Below are positions 17,793 to 27,616 of a DNA stretch of 64,000 bases, piece after piece. A model generated the notes under the pieces. That model was not told the DNA's origin. It did not search any database and saw nothing but the letters and a program-made list of their open reading frames with translations. Position 1 is the stretch's first letter. The number at the start of each line of letters is the position of its first letter. The translations under genes and the position numbers were made by a program. Origin of the DNA: Lepagella muris (GTDB lineage Bacteria > Bacteroidota > Bacteroidia > Bacteroidales > Muribaculaceae); assembly GCF_004793975.1 (NCBI RefSeq), contig NZ_SRYB01000026.1, forward strand, positions 6,277-70,276, written 5' to 3'.

Positions 17793-17824
17793 CTTGCCAA
17801 GTTCTAAAATTTTAGTTAAATTTG
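17793..17824 (+). promoter_or_regulatory. Promoter of the Na/Pi symporter gene
   Basis: CTTG (17793-17796) and TAAATTTG (17817-17824), a full match to TAnnTTTG with a 20-bp gap. The start would fall near 17831, about 22 bases before the ATG. Confidence 0.6.
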
Positions 17825-17852
17825 CCACAAACAAATTATCACACCATCTCCG

Positions 17853-19643
17853 ATGAACTATACAATTATTGACTTCATCAGTCTATTAGGCGCCGTCTGC
17901 CTCTTCCTTTATGGTATGAAGGTGATGAGCGAGGGTCTTCAGAAAGTTGCAGGCGACCGTCTGCGTAATATCCTGGGGATCATGACAAAAAACAGAGTCA
18001 CCGGCATTCTTACCGGCATCGTAATCACAGCTCTGATACAAAGTTCGAGCGCATCCACCGTTATGGTCGTCAGCTTTGTCAACGCAGGCCTAATGAGCCT
18101 CGCCCAATCCATGGCGGTCATTTTCGGCGCAAATGTAGGCACAACCGTCACGACGTGGATCATCTCCGCTTTCTCTTTTGAGGTCAGCATATCCGACTAT
18201 AGCATCCTGCTTCTCGCTGTCGGTGTCCCGATGCTGTTCATGAAAAAGAGCACCTACAAATCGTTCGGTGAGTTCCTGATTGGCTTCTGCTTCCTCTTCA
18301 TGGGTCTTGACCTCATCAGCAAATACGTGCCTGACCTGAAAGCAAATCCCGAAATGCTCAGTTTCGTGACAAACTATACTACCCTCGGATATGGTTCCGT
18401 ACTAATCTTCTTCTTCATTGGCATAATACTCACAATGGTGGCACAAAGCTCGGCAGCCACATTCGCTATAACCCTTATAATGTGTTCTCAGGGATGGATA
18501 TCATTCTCTCTCGGATGCGCGATAATCCTTGGCGGCAATATCGGTACGACCATCACTCCTATCCTTGCGTCACTCAGCGGTAATCTTGCCGCAAAACGCA
18601 CCGCTATGGGGCATGTGCTATTCAATGTGATAGGATCCATTATCGTGCTGTGTATCTTCCATCCGTTTATGGAACTGGTGGCAAACATCACCCAATGGTG
18701 CAACGGCATAAATCCACTCGACATCGATGCCATGCAGGAGTCTGCCATGGCAGACTCCACCCTGCTTGATCCCAAAGGCGGACTCACTTCAAAAGCCCAG
18801 GCATCCGTAGCCTTCGGACTCGCGATGTTCCCCACCGTATTCAATGCCTGCAACCTTATGATCATGATATGGTTCACCAAGCTATACGTGAAGATAGTAT
18901 GCTGGATAATGCCCGCCAAGAATAAGGATATGGAGGAGGAATTCTCTCTCAAATATATCGGACGCGGAATGCTTTCTGCCTCCGAGTTAAATATAACCCA
19001 GGCACAGAAGGAGATCGTAGTCTACGGCGAGCGCGTATCCCGTATGCTTAAAATGGCAAAGGATATCCTGCATCTTCCGGAAAAAGATTCCGCATACTCA
19101 GAGACCTACAACCGTCTTGAGAAATATGAGGAGATCTCCGACAGAATGGAGATTGAGATCGGCAACTATCTCAACCATGTGTCGGAAGGACGTCTCAGCC
19201 CCGAAGGCAAAATGCGTATAGCCGGCATGCTACGCGTGGTGAGCGAGATCGAATCAATCGCCGATGGATGCTTCAACGTGGCAAAGACGGTGGCTCGCCA
19301 GCATCAGAACCATGTCAAGTTCACTCCGGGAGTGTTCAATGAAATCGACAATATGTTTGTGCTTGTGGACGATGCCTTCGCCAACATGATGCAGATATTG
19401 AAAGAGATGGAGACCCCCGACGACTCTCTCATCATAAAGGCCTATAACAAGGAGCGGGAAATCAACAATCTCCGCAACAATCTCCGAGACTCCAACATAT
19501 TTAACATCAATAATAAGGAATACGGCTATCAGGAGGGTATCTTCTTCATGGATCTAATCAATGAGGCTGAAAAACTCGGCGACTACATGCTTAATGTGGT
19601 TGAAGGCGTGAAACATCAGTTCCGGCCCGCCACAGAAGCCTGA
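17853..19643 (+). CDS. Na+/phosphate symporter (NptA/PNaS family) with PhoU-like C-terminus
   Basis: A 596-residue membrane protein. The two inverted PNaS repeats carry the QSSSAST (about 53-62) and QSSAAT (about 197-203) motifs that line the transport path, with 8 or more hydrophobic segments up to about residue 350. Residues 380-590 are helical and PhoU-like. It imports inorganic phosphate with sodium at the inner membrane; the PhoU part probably regulates this. Length and order fit Bacteroidetes homologues. Confidence 0.9.
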   Translation: MNYTIIDFISLLGAVCLFLYGMKVMSEGLQKVAGDRLRNILGIMTKNRVTGILTGIVITALIQSSSASTVMVVSFVNAGLMSLAQSMAVIFGANVGTTVTTWIISAFSFEVSISDYSILLLAVGVPMLFMKKSTYKSFGEFLIGFCFLFMGLDLISKYVPDLKANPEMLSFVTNYTTLGYGSVLIFFFIGIILTMVAQSSAATFAITLIMCSQGWISFSLGCAIILGGNIGTTITPILASLSGNLAAKRTAMGHVLFNVIGSIIVLCIFHPFMELVANITQWCNGINPLDIDAMQESAMADSTLLDPKGGLTSKAQASVAFGLAMFPTVFNACNLMIMIWFTKLYVKIVCWIMPAKNKDMEEEFSLKYIGRGMLSASELNITQAQKEIVVYGERVSRMLKMAKDILHLPEKDSAYSETYNRLEKYEEISDRMEIEIGNYLNHVSEGRLSPEGKMRIAGMLRVVSEIESIADGCFNVAKTVARQHQNHVKFTPGVFNEIDNMFVLVDDAFANMMQILKEMETPDDSLIIKAYNKEREINNLRNNLRDSNIFNINNKEYGYQEGIFFMDLINEAEKLGDYMLNVVEGVKHQFRPATEA

Positions 19644-19706
19644 CCTATTGACCAAATGAATGCGGAACCACTGCTCCGCCATTTATAACTAAAAAAACAG
19701 GACAGT

Positions 19707-20795
19707 ATGAATTCTCATCGCTATTGCGTAATCATGTGTGGCGGTGTCGGCTCCAGATTCTGGCCTTTCAGCCGCAACGACCGCCCGAAACAATTTTTAG
19801 ATTTCTTCGGCACAGGCAAAAGCCTGCTGCAACTCACTGTCGACAGGATATCGTCAGTGGTGAAACAGGAGAACATAATCCTCGTCACCAACCGTCAATA
19901 TGCCGACATAATCCGCGAACAACTCCCGGCAATCCGAGAGTCGAACATACTCCTTGAACCATCCCGACGCAACACCGCACCATGTATCTGCTGGGCGGCA
20001 CGACATATCTGCGCACTTGATCCACACGCCTCTATAGTCACCCTACCGTCAGATCATCTCGTGCTGAAGGAGAAGGAGTTTGAGAAGGCTATCAGAGAAG
20101 GGTTTGAGTTTGTTGAAAACGGCGACCGCCTACTGACTCTCGGCATACAGCCTACCGGTCCGAACACCGGATACGGCTACATACAGCAAGGTGCGCCCGA
20201 GGCATCCTATCCCGGCATAAAGAAGGTGAAATCTTTCACGGAGAAGCCCGACCTGAAGATGGCAGAGATGTTTCTGGCAAGCGGGGAATTTTTCTGGAAC
20301 TCCGGAATCTTTCTATGGTCGGCAGAAAGCATACTGAAAGCCTTCGAGAAATATGACCCCGACACCTACCAGCTATTCACTCCTAATCAAGAGGGAGTCT
20401 ACGGCACGCCTGCTGAGCCGGCATTCATCGACAGCATATTCCCGAATGCCACATCTATCTCCATCGACTATGCTATTATGGAGAAAGCCGACAACGTGTT
20501 TGTAAAGACTGTAGATCTCGGATGGAGTGACCTCGGCACATGGAAAGCCCTCTATGAGGCATCCCCGAGAAATTCCGATGGCAACGTGACACAGAACTGC
20601 AAGGTGCTCGCCAACGGATGCTCCGGTACAATGTTTGCCGCCAACGGCGACAAGATAATTGTAGCCGCCGGGTTGAAAGACTATATTGTGGCAGACACAG
20701 AGAATGCCCTACTGATATATCCTATAGCTGACGAACAGAAAATACGATTAATCGTAAATGAGGTAAAATCCAAATTCGGAGATGACTTTGTATAA
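19707..20795 (+). CDS. manC: Mannose-1-phosphate guanylyltransferase
   Basis: A 362-residue protein with the signature MCGGVGSRFWPFSRNDRPKQ at residues 10-29, EPSRRNTAPC, VTLPSDHLV, FTEKPDL and WNSGIFLW, all typical of GDP-mannose pyrophosphorylases. It makes GDP-mannose from GTP and mannose 1-phosphate for fucose- and mannose-containing glycans. It lacks the C-terminal isomerase domain of bifunctional ManC proteins. It is followed by a strong terminator at 20868. Confidence 0.92.
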   Translation: MNSHRYCVIMCGGVGSRFWPFSRNDRPKQFLDFFGTGKSLLQLTVDRISSVVKQENIILVTNRQYADIIREQLPAIRESNILLEPSRRNTAPCICWAARHICALDPHASIVTLPSDHLVLKEKEFEKAIREGFEFVENGDRLLTLGIQPTGPNTGYGYIQQGAPEASYPGIKKVKSFTEKPDLKMAEMFLASGEFFWNSGIFLWSAESILKAFEKYDPDTYQLFTPNQEGVYGTPAEPAFIDSIFPNATSISIDYAIMEKADNVFVKTVDLGWSDLGTWKALYEASPRNSDGNVTQNCKVLANGCSGTMFAANGDKIIVAAGLKDYIVADTENALLIYPIADEQKIRLIVNEVKSKFGDDFV

Positions 20796-20867
20796 GGAAT
20801 ATGTGATAAGGTTGCTTACACACCCTAAATATTACATATTATTTTAATAAAAATGTTTAAACATCGC

Positions 20868-20904
20868 AAAAAACAGAACGAATCTTTGTCGTTCTGTTTT
20901 TTTT
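20868..20904 (+). terminator. Intrinsic terminator after manC
   Basis: A 14-bp perfect stem (AAAAAACAGAACGA and its complement) with a 7-base loop, followed by further T residues. The loop contains TTTG used as the -33 element of the next promoter. Confidence 0.9.
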
Positions 20905-20915
20905 AGCTACATTTG
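20885..20915 (+). promoter_or_regulatory. Promoter of the short WYL gene, overlapping the terminator
   Basis: TTTG (20885-20888) and TACATTTG (20908-20915), gap 19 bp, full consensus match. The -33 box lies in the loop of the manC terminator. Confidence 0.65.
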
Positions 20916-21024
20916 CGTTCAGAAAGCAGTTATTTAAACTTATGTTTGAGATTGTGTAAAAATCTGGCACATATCAAGATTCACACATGATGCTCAAAAG
21001 TCAATCAGTTTTTACAATTTTGAA

Positions 21025-21642
21025 ATGAAACGCGACTTATTTCGAAGATATGTATGGCTCGTAGACACGATACGACATGCAGAAAAAATACAATTCGAGG
21101 AGATTGCCGAATGTTGGCTATCTTCCGCTCTCAACGAGGACAATTCCCCCTTGGCCCTCCGCACGTTTCATAACCATAGGCATGCCATCGAACAACTTTT
21201 CGGAATACGAATTGAATGTGATCGTAGCGACCACCACAGGTATTACATCTGCGGAGATCCCTATTCCAACTCCACGCTGCTGAAGATATGGATGCTTCAA
21301 CGGCTCGGCTATTCCGACCTTGACAATGATCTGCGAAAATTAGGCAAAAGAATTTACCTTGATGCCCTTCCGGAGGATAAATTCGGACTATATGACGTGG
21401 TGGAGGCGATGCACAACAACAACGTGCTGAACTTCGTGTTGAGACGACCTGACGAGAATGGCAAATTCTCTATCTTCTTCGCCCCTTACGGCATAAAATT
21501 CGTCAACAACAGATGGTACGTGATCGGCACGAACGTCGAGACCGGAGTATTGACCGAACTGCCTCTCGACTTGCTTGCGTCTGCATCAATTACTCAGGCA
21601 TCCTTCTCCCTTCCTGATGATTTTGAAATTAAAGAGGGGTGA
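21025..21642 (+). CDS. Short WYL-domain protein
   Basis: A 205-residue paralogue of the regulator at 14946: both open with an RYVWxVDT segment and share the RTFHxxRxAIE region of the N-terminal domain. Here the WYL part ends soon after NNRWYVIGTNVETG, and the C-terminal WCX-like extension (about 100 residues) is absent. The stop is clean and no homologous sequence follows, so it is a naturally short form or an old truncation. DNA binding is probable; target unknown. Confidence 0.75.
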   Translation: MKRDLFRRYVWLVDTIRHAEKIQFEEIAECWLSSALNEDNSPLALRTFHNHRHAIEQLFGIRIECDRSDHHRYYICGDPYSNSTLLKIWMLQRLGYSDLDNDLRKLGKRIYLDALPEDKFGLYDVVEAMHNNNVLNFVLRRPDENGKFSIFFAPYGIKFVNNRWYVIGTNVETGVLTELPLDLLASASITQASFSLPDDFEIKEG

Positions 21643-21713
21643 TTTTATCCCAATAGGACCGTATTTTTTTTATTCTCCGTTATTTCTCGGTTGCGAGACT
21701 TAAATAAATATGT

Positions 21714-21721
21714 TACTTTTG
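21714..21721 (+). promoter_or_regulatory. -7 box abutting the lipoprotein start codon
   Basis: TACTTTTG matches TAnnTTTG and ends 3 bases before the ATG at 21725. A weak TTGC lies at 21691-21694. If used, transcription would begin at or just after the start codon. Confidence 0.4.
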
Positions 21722-21724
21722 CGT

Positions 21725-22771
21725 ATGATTTCTATTATACGCATTTTTTTCATATCCATTCTATTGCTCACTGCCGCATGCAGAAACAATTCATTTTCAT
21801 TGGAGTTTGAGCTTTCGCCCGAGATAAACGCCAATTACAAGATTGCATACTATGCATCCGACAGCAGAGGCGGAATGTTGATCGAGACGGTAGCTCCCGT
21901 GGTCGGGGGTAAAGCCGTAGTGAAAGGACGGACCGTAAGACCATCCATCGTGTATATCTCCGGAACCGGAAAAATCCCTATGGCAATATATGCCCAACGC
22001 GGACATGACATAAAAATCACAGGGAAAAGCCCTAACCCCTATTCATGGGATGTGGATGGCAACGATATAAATAAAGAACTGTCGGCATGGCGGCAACAGA
22101 ATGCCGAGATCCTGGCATCTGACAATATGGCGAAAAGGAATGAGGCTGTCGGTGAGTTCGTCATGAAGGATCCATCATCGCCCCTGTCAGCACTCTTGTT
22201 GCTCACCGAATTTTCAAGAAAAGAGAATGAACATCTTTTCAGAAGGCTATGGCTCGCTCTTGAGGATGACGCCCGCCATCCGAAATGGACCGACATGATC
22301 GGACGTGCTGACCAACCGGATAATTACGTGAAGACGCCGGGGAAACTTAAGACAATGGCGGTAAGGTCATTGCATCATGGAATAGACACAATACGGACAG
22401 AGTCCGTGAACGCCACCCTACTTTTCTTCTGGAATTCAGGATTCGGGCAACGAAAAGAGTATGTAGATTCAATAAGAAAACTCGCCGCTGAATATCCCGA
22501 CTCCACGACAAGAGTGATTGCCGACATCTGTCTTGAAGCTGATTCCATAGCATGGAAATCACCTCTTCGTAGCGACTCGATTAAAGCCGTGATAAGAGGA
22601 TGGATGCCTGCCGGGCTCGCCGACAGCCGGCTGATTTCTCTTAATGTGACGCGTTCCCCTTTCTTCATAGTATTCTCCCCCGACGGCAACCAACGCTATC
22701 GTGGATCGGATCCTGCCGACGCACTGTCTTCATTTCGGGAAGTGTACCCTCCCTCCAAAAAGCATAAATGA
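21725..22771 (+). CDS. Lipoprotein with DUF4369-like N-terminus and thioredoxin-like C-terminus
   Basis: A lipoprotein of 348 residues from the ATG at 21725 (an upstream ATG at 21710 is in frame). The signal ends in the lipobox TAAC. An N-terminal beta-rich region (about 25-115, YKIAYYASDSRGGMLIETV) resembles the DUF4369 domain found before periplasmic thioredoxins. The C-terminal half has LLFFWNSGFGQ where a thioredoxin would have WCxxC, so the redox cysteines are missing and it is probably not an oxidoreductase. It ends 33 bases before the YifB gene. Confidence 0.7.
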   Translation: MISIIRIFFISILLLTAACRNNSFSLEFELSPEINANYKIAYYASDSRGGMLIETVAPVVGGKAVVKGRTVRPSIVYISGTGKIPMAIYAQRGHDIKITGKSPNPYSWDVDGNDINKELSAWRQQNAEILASDNMAKRNEAVGEFVMKDPSSPLSALLLLTEFSRKENEHLFRRLWLALEDDARHPKWTDMIGRADQPDNYVKTPGKLKTMAVRSLHHGIDTIRTESVNATLLFFWNSGFGQRKEYVDSIRKLAAEYPDSTTRVIADICLEADSIAWKSPLRSDSIKAVIRGWMPAGLADSRLISLNVTRSPFFIVFSPDGNQRYRGSDPADALSSFREVYPPSKKHK

Positions 22772-22804
22772 GCCAATATCCCCAATCACCTGAATCTTAT
22801 CCTG

Positions 22805-24349
22805 ATGCTCACAAAAGTATATTCCGCCTCAATACAGGGCATTGATGCATTTCCCGTCACTATAGAGACCGACGGAGGTGCCGGATCGATTTTCTCCATT
22901 GTCGGTCTGCCCGACACTGCTGTGAAAGAGAGTCATCTGAGAATGGTCTCCGCCATCACCCACAGTGGCGTAAAATTCCCCCGACGTGGAACGACAATCA
23001 ATCTCGCGCCCGCCGATATAAAAAAGGAGGGTGCCGCGTTCGACCTCCCTATGGCAATCGGGGTTCTGTCTGCGCATAATATGATTCCATCCGAGCATCT
23101 CGCCGATTATATGGTGATGGGGGAACTCTCGCTCGACGGCTCTGTGCTCCCGGTCAAAGGTGCTCTTCCCATGGCGGTGAAAGCCCGTGAACTGGGATTC
23201 AAGCGACTTATCGTGCCTGTTGAGAATGTCACGGAAGCGGCTGTCGTGAATAAGATTGAGGTATATGGGGTAAAGAATCTCATGGAAGCGATATCCCTCA
23301 TTTCCGACAATTCCGACATGCAACCCGTAAGAATCAACACACGTGAGCTGTTCGCGGCAGGAATACAGTCATTTGACCTTGACTTCTCAGAGGTGAAAGG
23401 ACAAGAGAGCGTCAAGAGGGCTTTCGAAGTGGCTTGTGCCGGCGGACACAACCTCCTTATGATTGGTTCGCCGGGATCAGGGAAATCAATGATGGCAAAG
23501 CGGATACCTTCGATACTGCCGCCACTCAGTCTTGCAGAAGCCCTTGAGACCACCAAGATACATTCGGTGGCAGGGAAGCTCGCACGCGGATCAATGCTCA
23601 TGACGAGCCGTCCGTTCCGCACGCCCCACCATACGGTCTCCCCGGTGGCTCTCGTCGGAGGTGGGGCATCACCTATGCCGGGAGAAATATCTCTCGCCCA
23701 CAATGGGGTCCTGTTTCTCGATGAATTCCCGGAATTCCCTCGTCACGTTCTTGAAGTGCTGCGCCAGCCTATCGAAGACCGTATAATCACCGTGTCGCGT
23801 GCGAAATATACCGTCAACTATCCGGCATCGTTCATGCTCGTGGCTTCAATGAATCCATGTCCATGCGGGTATTACGGTCATCCCACGAAACGATGCACGT
23901 GTGCGCCAGGGGCAGTAAGCCGATACATGAACCGAATTTCCGGTCCGTTGCTCGACAGAATCGATCTTCAGATAGAGATACAGCCTGTGGCGTTTGACGA
24001 TATGGCAGACAAGACTCCGGCAGAGAGTAGCGAGGAGATACGCAAGAGAGTAGTAGCGGCGAGAAGCATTCAGCAACTCCGGTTTCAAGGTGAGAAAGGG
24101 ATACACTGCAATGCACAGATGAACTCCCGCCTGCTCCATAAGTATGCATGGCCCGATGAGGAGGGACTCGCCAAACTGAAGGAGCGCATGACTCGGCTCA
24201 ACATGAGTGCACGTGCCTTTGACCGCATCCTTAGGGTGGCGCGTACAATCGCCGACCTCGACAACTCGGAGAATGTGCTTGCCCGCCACATCGCGGAGGC
24301 AATCGGCTACCGCTCTCTCGACCGTGCCTCCTACGGCTCAGCATTCTGA
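22805..24349 (+). CDS. YifB/ComM family Mg-chelatase-like AAA+ ATPase
   Basis: A 514-residue protein with an N-terminal Lon-protease-like S5 fold (1-170), the AAA+ domain with Walker A GSPGSGKSMMAKR (about 222-234) and Walker B LFLDEFPEF, and the Cys-rich insertion CPCGYYGHPTKRCTCAPG. The C-terminal Mg-chelatase helical region is complete. In other bacteria ComM drives branch migration during natural transformation; here only the family is sure. Confidence 0.92.
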   Translation: MLTKVYSASIQGIDAFPVTIETDGGAGSIFSIVGLPDTAVKESHLRMVSAITHSGVKFPRRGTTINLAPADIKKEGAAFDLPMAIGVLSAHNMIPSEHLADYMVMGELSLDGSVLPVKGALPMAVKARELGFKRLIVPVENVTEAAVVNKIEVYGVKNLMEAISLISDNSDMQPVRINTRELFAAGIQSFDLDFSEVKGQESVKRAFEVACAGGHNLLMIGSPGSGKSMMAKRIPSILPPLSLAEALETTKIHSVAGKLARGSMLMTSRPFRTPHHTVSPVALVGGGASPMPGEISLAHNGVLFLDEFPEFPRHVLEVLRQPIEDRIITVSRAKYTVNYPASFMLVASMNPCPCGYYGHPTKRCTCAPGAVSRYMNRISGPLLDRIDLQIEIQPVAFDDMADKTPAESSEEIRKRVVAARSIQQLRFQGEKGIHCNAQMNSRLLHKYAWPDEEGLAKLKERMTRLNMSARAFDRILRVARTIADLDNSENVLARHIAEAIGYRSLDRASYGSAF

Positions 24350-24493
24350 AATCAAAATGCCGAATCGGTATCAGCCCCCCAAAAAAACAGTCAAAATCCA
24401 CATATTATTAATATATGAGGCAAATAAAACAGGGATTGAAAAAATTTATTGAATTTTTATTTCCCTAAATTTTTTCTTAATAAAAAAAGTTTC

Positions 24494-24501
24494 TAACTTT
24501 G
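24494..24501 (+). promoter_or_regulatory. -7 box of korAB
   Basis: TAACTTTG matches TAnnTTTG, about 58 bases before the korA ATG. The -33 region is a run of T without a clear G. Confidence 0.45.
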
Positions 24502-24558
24502 CGCGACAATCTATTGACAGATTGCCAGTGTTTTTTAAACCTAAATCTAACCAAACAC

Positions 24559-26412
24559 ATGCTACAGTCAACAAATGTAAAGACTATAGAGAAGGTAGTG
24601 ATCCGTTTCGCCGGTGATTCCGGCGACGGCATGCAGCTCGCCGGAAATATCTTCTCAAACGTCTCGGCAGGCGAAGGTAATCTAATCTCCACCTTTCCCG
24701 ACTATCCGGCAGAAATCCGTGCCCCGCAAGGCTCCCTAAGTGGCGTTTCCGGATACCAAGTGAGCGTTGGCAAAAACGTCCATACTCCCGGCGACAGTGC
24801 CGACGTGCTCGTAGCGATGAACCCCGCTGCCCTGAAAACTAATCTGAAATATCTGAAACCGGATGGAATCATAATCTGCGACGGAGATTCTTTCACGCCT
24901 GCTAATCTTAAGAAGGCTCTCTATCAGACAGAAGATCCGATCACAGAATTGGGCATCAATCCAGACAGAATCATGCTCGTGCCCATGACCACTCTGCTGA
25001 AGCATACTCTTGCTGACTCCGGGATGGACATCAAGGCCATCATGAAGTGCAAGAACATGCTTGCCCTCGGTCTGCTATGCTGGCTCCTCGACCGTCCGGT
25101 TGATAAGGTGCTCGCCAAACTGAAAGCTAAGTTTGCTAAGAAGCCCGCAGTATATGAGGCTAATGAGAAGGTGATACATGCCGGTTGGGACTATGGTCAC
25201 AACACTCACGCATCCATGCCGACATACCGCATAGAGACCGAAGCAACTGTGCCCGGCACATATACCGACATCAACGGTAACACCGCAACCGCATGGGGTC
25301 TTATCCTCGCATCAGAGAAAAGCGGACGCCCGTTGTTCCTCGGATCTTACCCAATCACTCCCGCTACCGACATCCTTCACGAACTTGCAAAACGCAAGGA
25401 TCTCGGCGTGAAAGCATGCCAGATGGAGGATGAGATCGCAGGCGTATGCTCTGCAATAGGTGCATCATACGGCGGTCATCTTGCCGTCACCACTACTTCC
25501 GGTCCGGGTCTCGCACTCAAGAGCGAGGGTATCGGTCTTGCAGTAATGGCTGAGTTGCCGCTTGTCGTAATCGACGTGCAGCGTGGTGGTCCGTCAACAG
25601 GTCTGCCAACAAAGACTGAACAGACCGACCTCATGCAGGCTCTATACGGACGCAACGGCGAAAGCCCGCTTTGTGTAGTGGCTGCCGCAAGCCCGACCGA
25701 TTGCTTCACTATGGCTTTCGAGGCTGCAAGAATCGCAATCGAGCACATGACTCCGGTGATTCTTCTCACCGATGCGTTCATCGCCAACGGTTCTTCTGCA
25801 TGGAGAATACCGGAAGAGTCTGATTTCCCGGAAATCAAACCCAACTTCGTGTCAAAAGAACAGCTTGAGAATGGCTGGAAACCATTTGACAGGGATATGG
25901 AGACTTTAGCCCGCTACTGGGCTATCCCCGGCACGGAGAAAGGTATGCACCGTGTAGGCGGTCTGGAGAAGGATTTCAAGACTTCCGTAATTTCCACAGA
26001 TGGTCCTAACCATGAGCACATGGTAAAGGTGCGTAAGGAGAAGATCGCACGCATAGCAAACGATATTCCCGAACTTCAAATTCAAGGCAATCCCGATGCC
26101 GACACAATATTGGTGGGCTGGGGCGGAACCTACGGACATATACTGACCGCCGCCACCGAACTCAATGCCGAGGGCATTCCGACAGCTGTAACCCATTTCC
26201 GCTACATCAACCCGCTGCCCAAGAACGCATTGTCCGAACTCAAGAAATACAAACGCGTGATTGTAGCTGAGCTCAACACCGGTATGTTTGCCGACTATCT
26301 ACAGCAGCACCTTCCCAACAAGGAGATTCTGCGCATAAACAAAATCGAGGGACAGCCATTCCTCGTAAAAGAGATTGCAGACGGAGTGAAAAAACATATA
26401 GCTGAAGCATAA
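24559..26412 (+). CDS. korA: 2-oxoglutarate:ferredoxin oxidoreductase, alpha (fused gamma-alpha) subunit
   Basis: This is a 617-residue protein from the ATG at 24559 (MLQSTNVKT); the frame extends to 24499, but that part overlaps the promoter. The gamma domain comes first (RFAGDSGDGMQLAGNIFS), then the alpha domain with LGSYPITPATDILHEL, the part that closes over the thiamine cofactor. With KorB it converts 2-oxoglutarate and CoA to succinyl-CoA while reducing ferredoxin, as in the partial TCA cycle of anaerobic Bacteroidetes. korB follows after 5 bases. Substrate is inferred from the subunit type; another 2-oxoacid is possible. Confidence 0.9.
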   Translation: MLQSTNVKTIEKVVIRFAGDSGDGMQLAGNIFSNVSAGEGNLISTFPDYPAEIRAPQGSLSGVSGYQVSVGKNVHTPGDSADVLVAMNPAALKTNLKYLKPDGIIICDGDSFTPANLKKALYQTEDPITELGINPDRIMLVPMTTLLKHTLADSGMDIKAIMKCKNMLALGLLCWLLDRPVDKVLAKLKAKFAKKPAVYEANEKVIHAGWDYGHNTHASMPTYRIETEATVPGTYTDINGNTATAWGLILASEKSGRPLFLGSYPITPATDILHELAKRKDLGVKACQMEDEIAGVCSAIGASYGGHLAVTTTSGPGLALKSEGIGLAVMAELPLVVIDVQRGGPSTGLPTKTEQTDLMQALYGRNGESPLCVVAAASPTDCFTMAFEAARIAIEHMTPVILLTDAFIANGSSAWRIPEESDFPEIKPNFVSKEQLENGWKPFDRDMETLARYWAIPGTEKGMHRVGGLEKDFKTSVISTDGPNHEHMVKVRKEKIARIANDIPELQIQGNPDADTILVGWGGTYGHILTAATELNAEGIPTAVTHFRYINPLPKNALSELKKYKRVIVAELNTGMFADYLQQHLPNKEILRINKIEGQPFLVKEIADGVKKHIAEA

Positions 26413-26417
26413 ACCTT

Positions 26418-27440
26418 ATGGAAGAGAACATGACAAAGACTTTCGCGGCAAGCGATTTCAAAAATGAACAGACAGCACGCTGGTGCCCCGGATGTGGCGA
26501 CCATGCCATCCTGAATGTGCTCCACAAGGCTATGGCTGAAATCGGAGTGGCTCCCAAAGACACCGCTGTGATATCCGGTATCGGATGCTCGTCACGCCTA
26601 CCTTATTATATGAATACTTACGGTATGCATACAATCCACGGGCGTGCGGCAGCTATATCCACAGGTCTGAAGACAGCACGTCCTGACCTTACCGTATGGC
26701 AGATCTCGGGCGATGGCGATGGTCTCGCTATCGGCGGCAACCATTTCATTCATGCATTGCGCAGGAACATCGACATAAATATACTCCTTTTCAACAATAA
26801 GATCTATGGTCTGACAAAAGGACAGTATTCTCCCACCTCCGACAGAGGTTTCGTATCGAAATCCTCACCTTACGGTACAACGGAAGATCCGTTCATCCCG
26901 GCTGAGCTGGTGTTTGGCTCACGTGGCAAATTCTTCGCACGCGGTTTCGACATATCACTCGACACCACACGTGAAATCATGGTGGCAGCCGCACGACACA
27001 AGGGCACAGCAGTGGTGGAGGTGCTTCAGAACTGCGTAATCTTCAACCACGGCATCCACACATGGCTTTCAGATAAAGAGGTACGCGCCGAAAGGACAAT
27101 CACTCTCCATCACGGCGAGAAGATGCTCTTCGGAAAGAATAATGAGAAAGGTCTGGTGCGCGACGGCTTCAACATCAAGGCAGTCGTGATAGGCGAGGAT
27201 GGATACACGATCGACGATGTGCTCGTGCATGACGCCCATGCAGTCGATGACATCCTACACCGCCAGCTTGCCCTCATGGACGGACATGACCTGCCTCTGG
27301 CACTCGGCGTAATCCGCGACGTGGAGGCTCCGACATACGAACACGACGTAGAGGCACAGGTGGAGGAAGTGAAAGCCAAGAAAGGCTTCACCTCACTGAA
27401 AGATATGGTGCTCAAGACCTGCGAGACTTGGACCGTCTGA
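26418..27440 (+). CDS. korB: 2-oxoglutarate:ferredoxin oxidoreductase, beta subunit
   Basis: A 340-residue protein with the Fe-S ligand motif WCPGCGDHAIL and the thiamine-diphosphate motif GDGDGLAIGGNHFIHA followed by LLFNNKIYGLTKGQ. It is the catalytic partner of KorA and has no separate ferredoxin domain, so an external ferredoxin is needed. It is coupled to korA and closed by the terminator at 27464. An in-frame ATG four codons downstream (26430) is an alternative start. Confidence 0.92.
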   Translation: MEENMTKTFAASDFKNEQTARWCPGCGDHAILNVLHKAMAEIGVAPKDTAVISGIGCSSRLPYYMNTYGMHTIHGRAAAISTGLKTARPDLTVWQISGDGDGLAIGGNHFIHALRRNIDINILLFNNKIYGLTKGQYSPTSDRGFVSKSSPYGTTEDPFIPAELVFGSRGKFFARGFDISLDTTREIMVAAARHKGTAVVEVLQNCVIFNHGIHTWLSDKEVRAERTITLHHGEKMLFGKNNEKGLVRDGFNIKAVVIGEDGYTIDDVLVHDAHAVDDILHRQLALMDGHDLPLALGVIRDVEAPTYEHDVEAQVEEVKAKKGFTSLKDMVLKTCETWTV

Positions 27441-27463
27441 ACAATATCAACAGCATAAATAGT

Positions 27464-27493
27464 AAAAAAGGCGCATTGAATGCGCCTTTTTTT
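27464..27493 (+). terminator. Intrinsic terminator after korAB
   Basis: AAAAAAGGCGCAT, a short loop and ATGCGCC followed by seven T; a textbook hairpin with U-tract. Confidence 0.92.
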
Positions 27494-27616
27494 GCACATA
27501 ATCCAAATTTACGTGCAATTTTTAGCGAAAAATTTCATCAATTGAAAAATTTTCGCTTACTTTGCAATCTGAAATAAGGAAAAATAAATATTAACAACAA
27601 ATTTAATTTTGCAATT

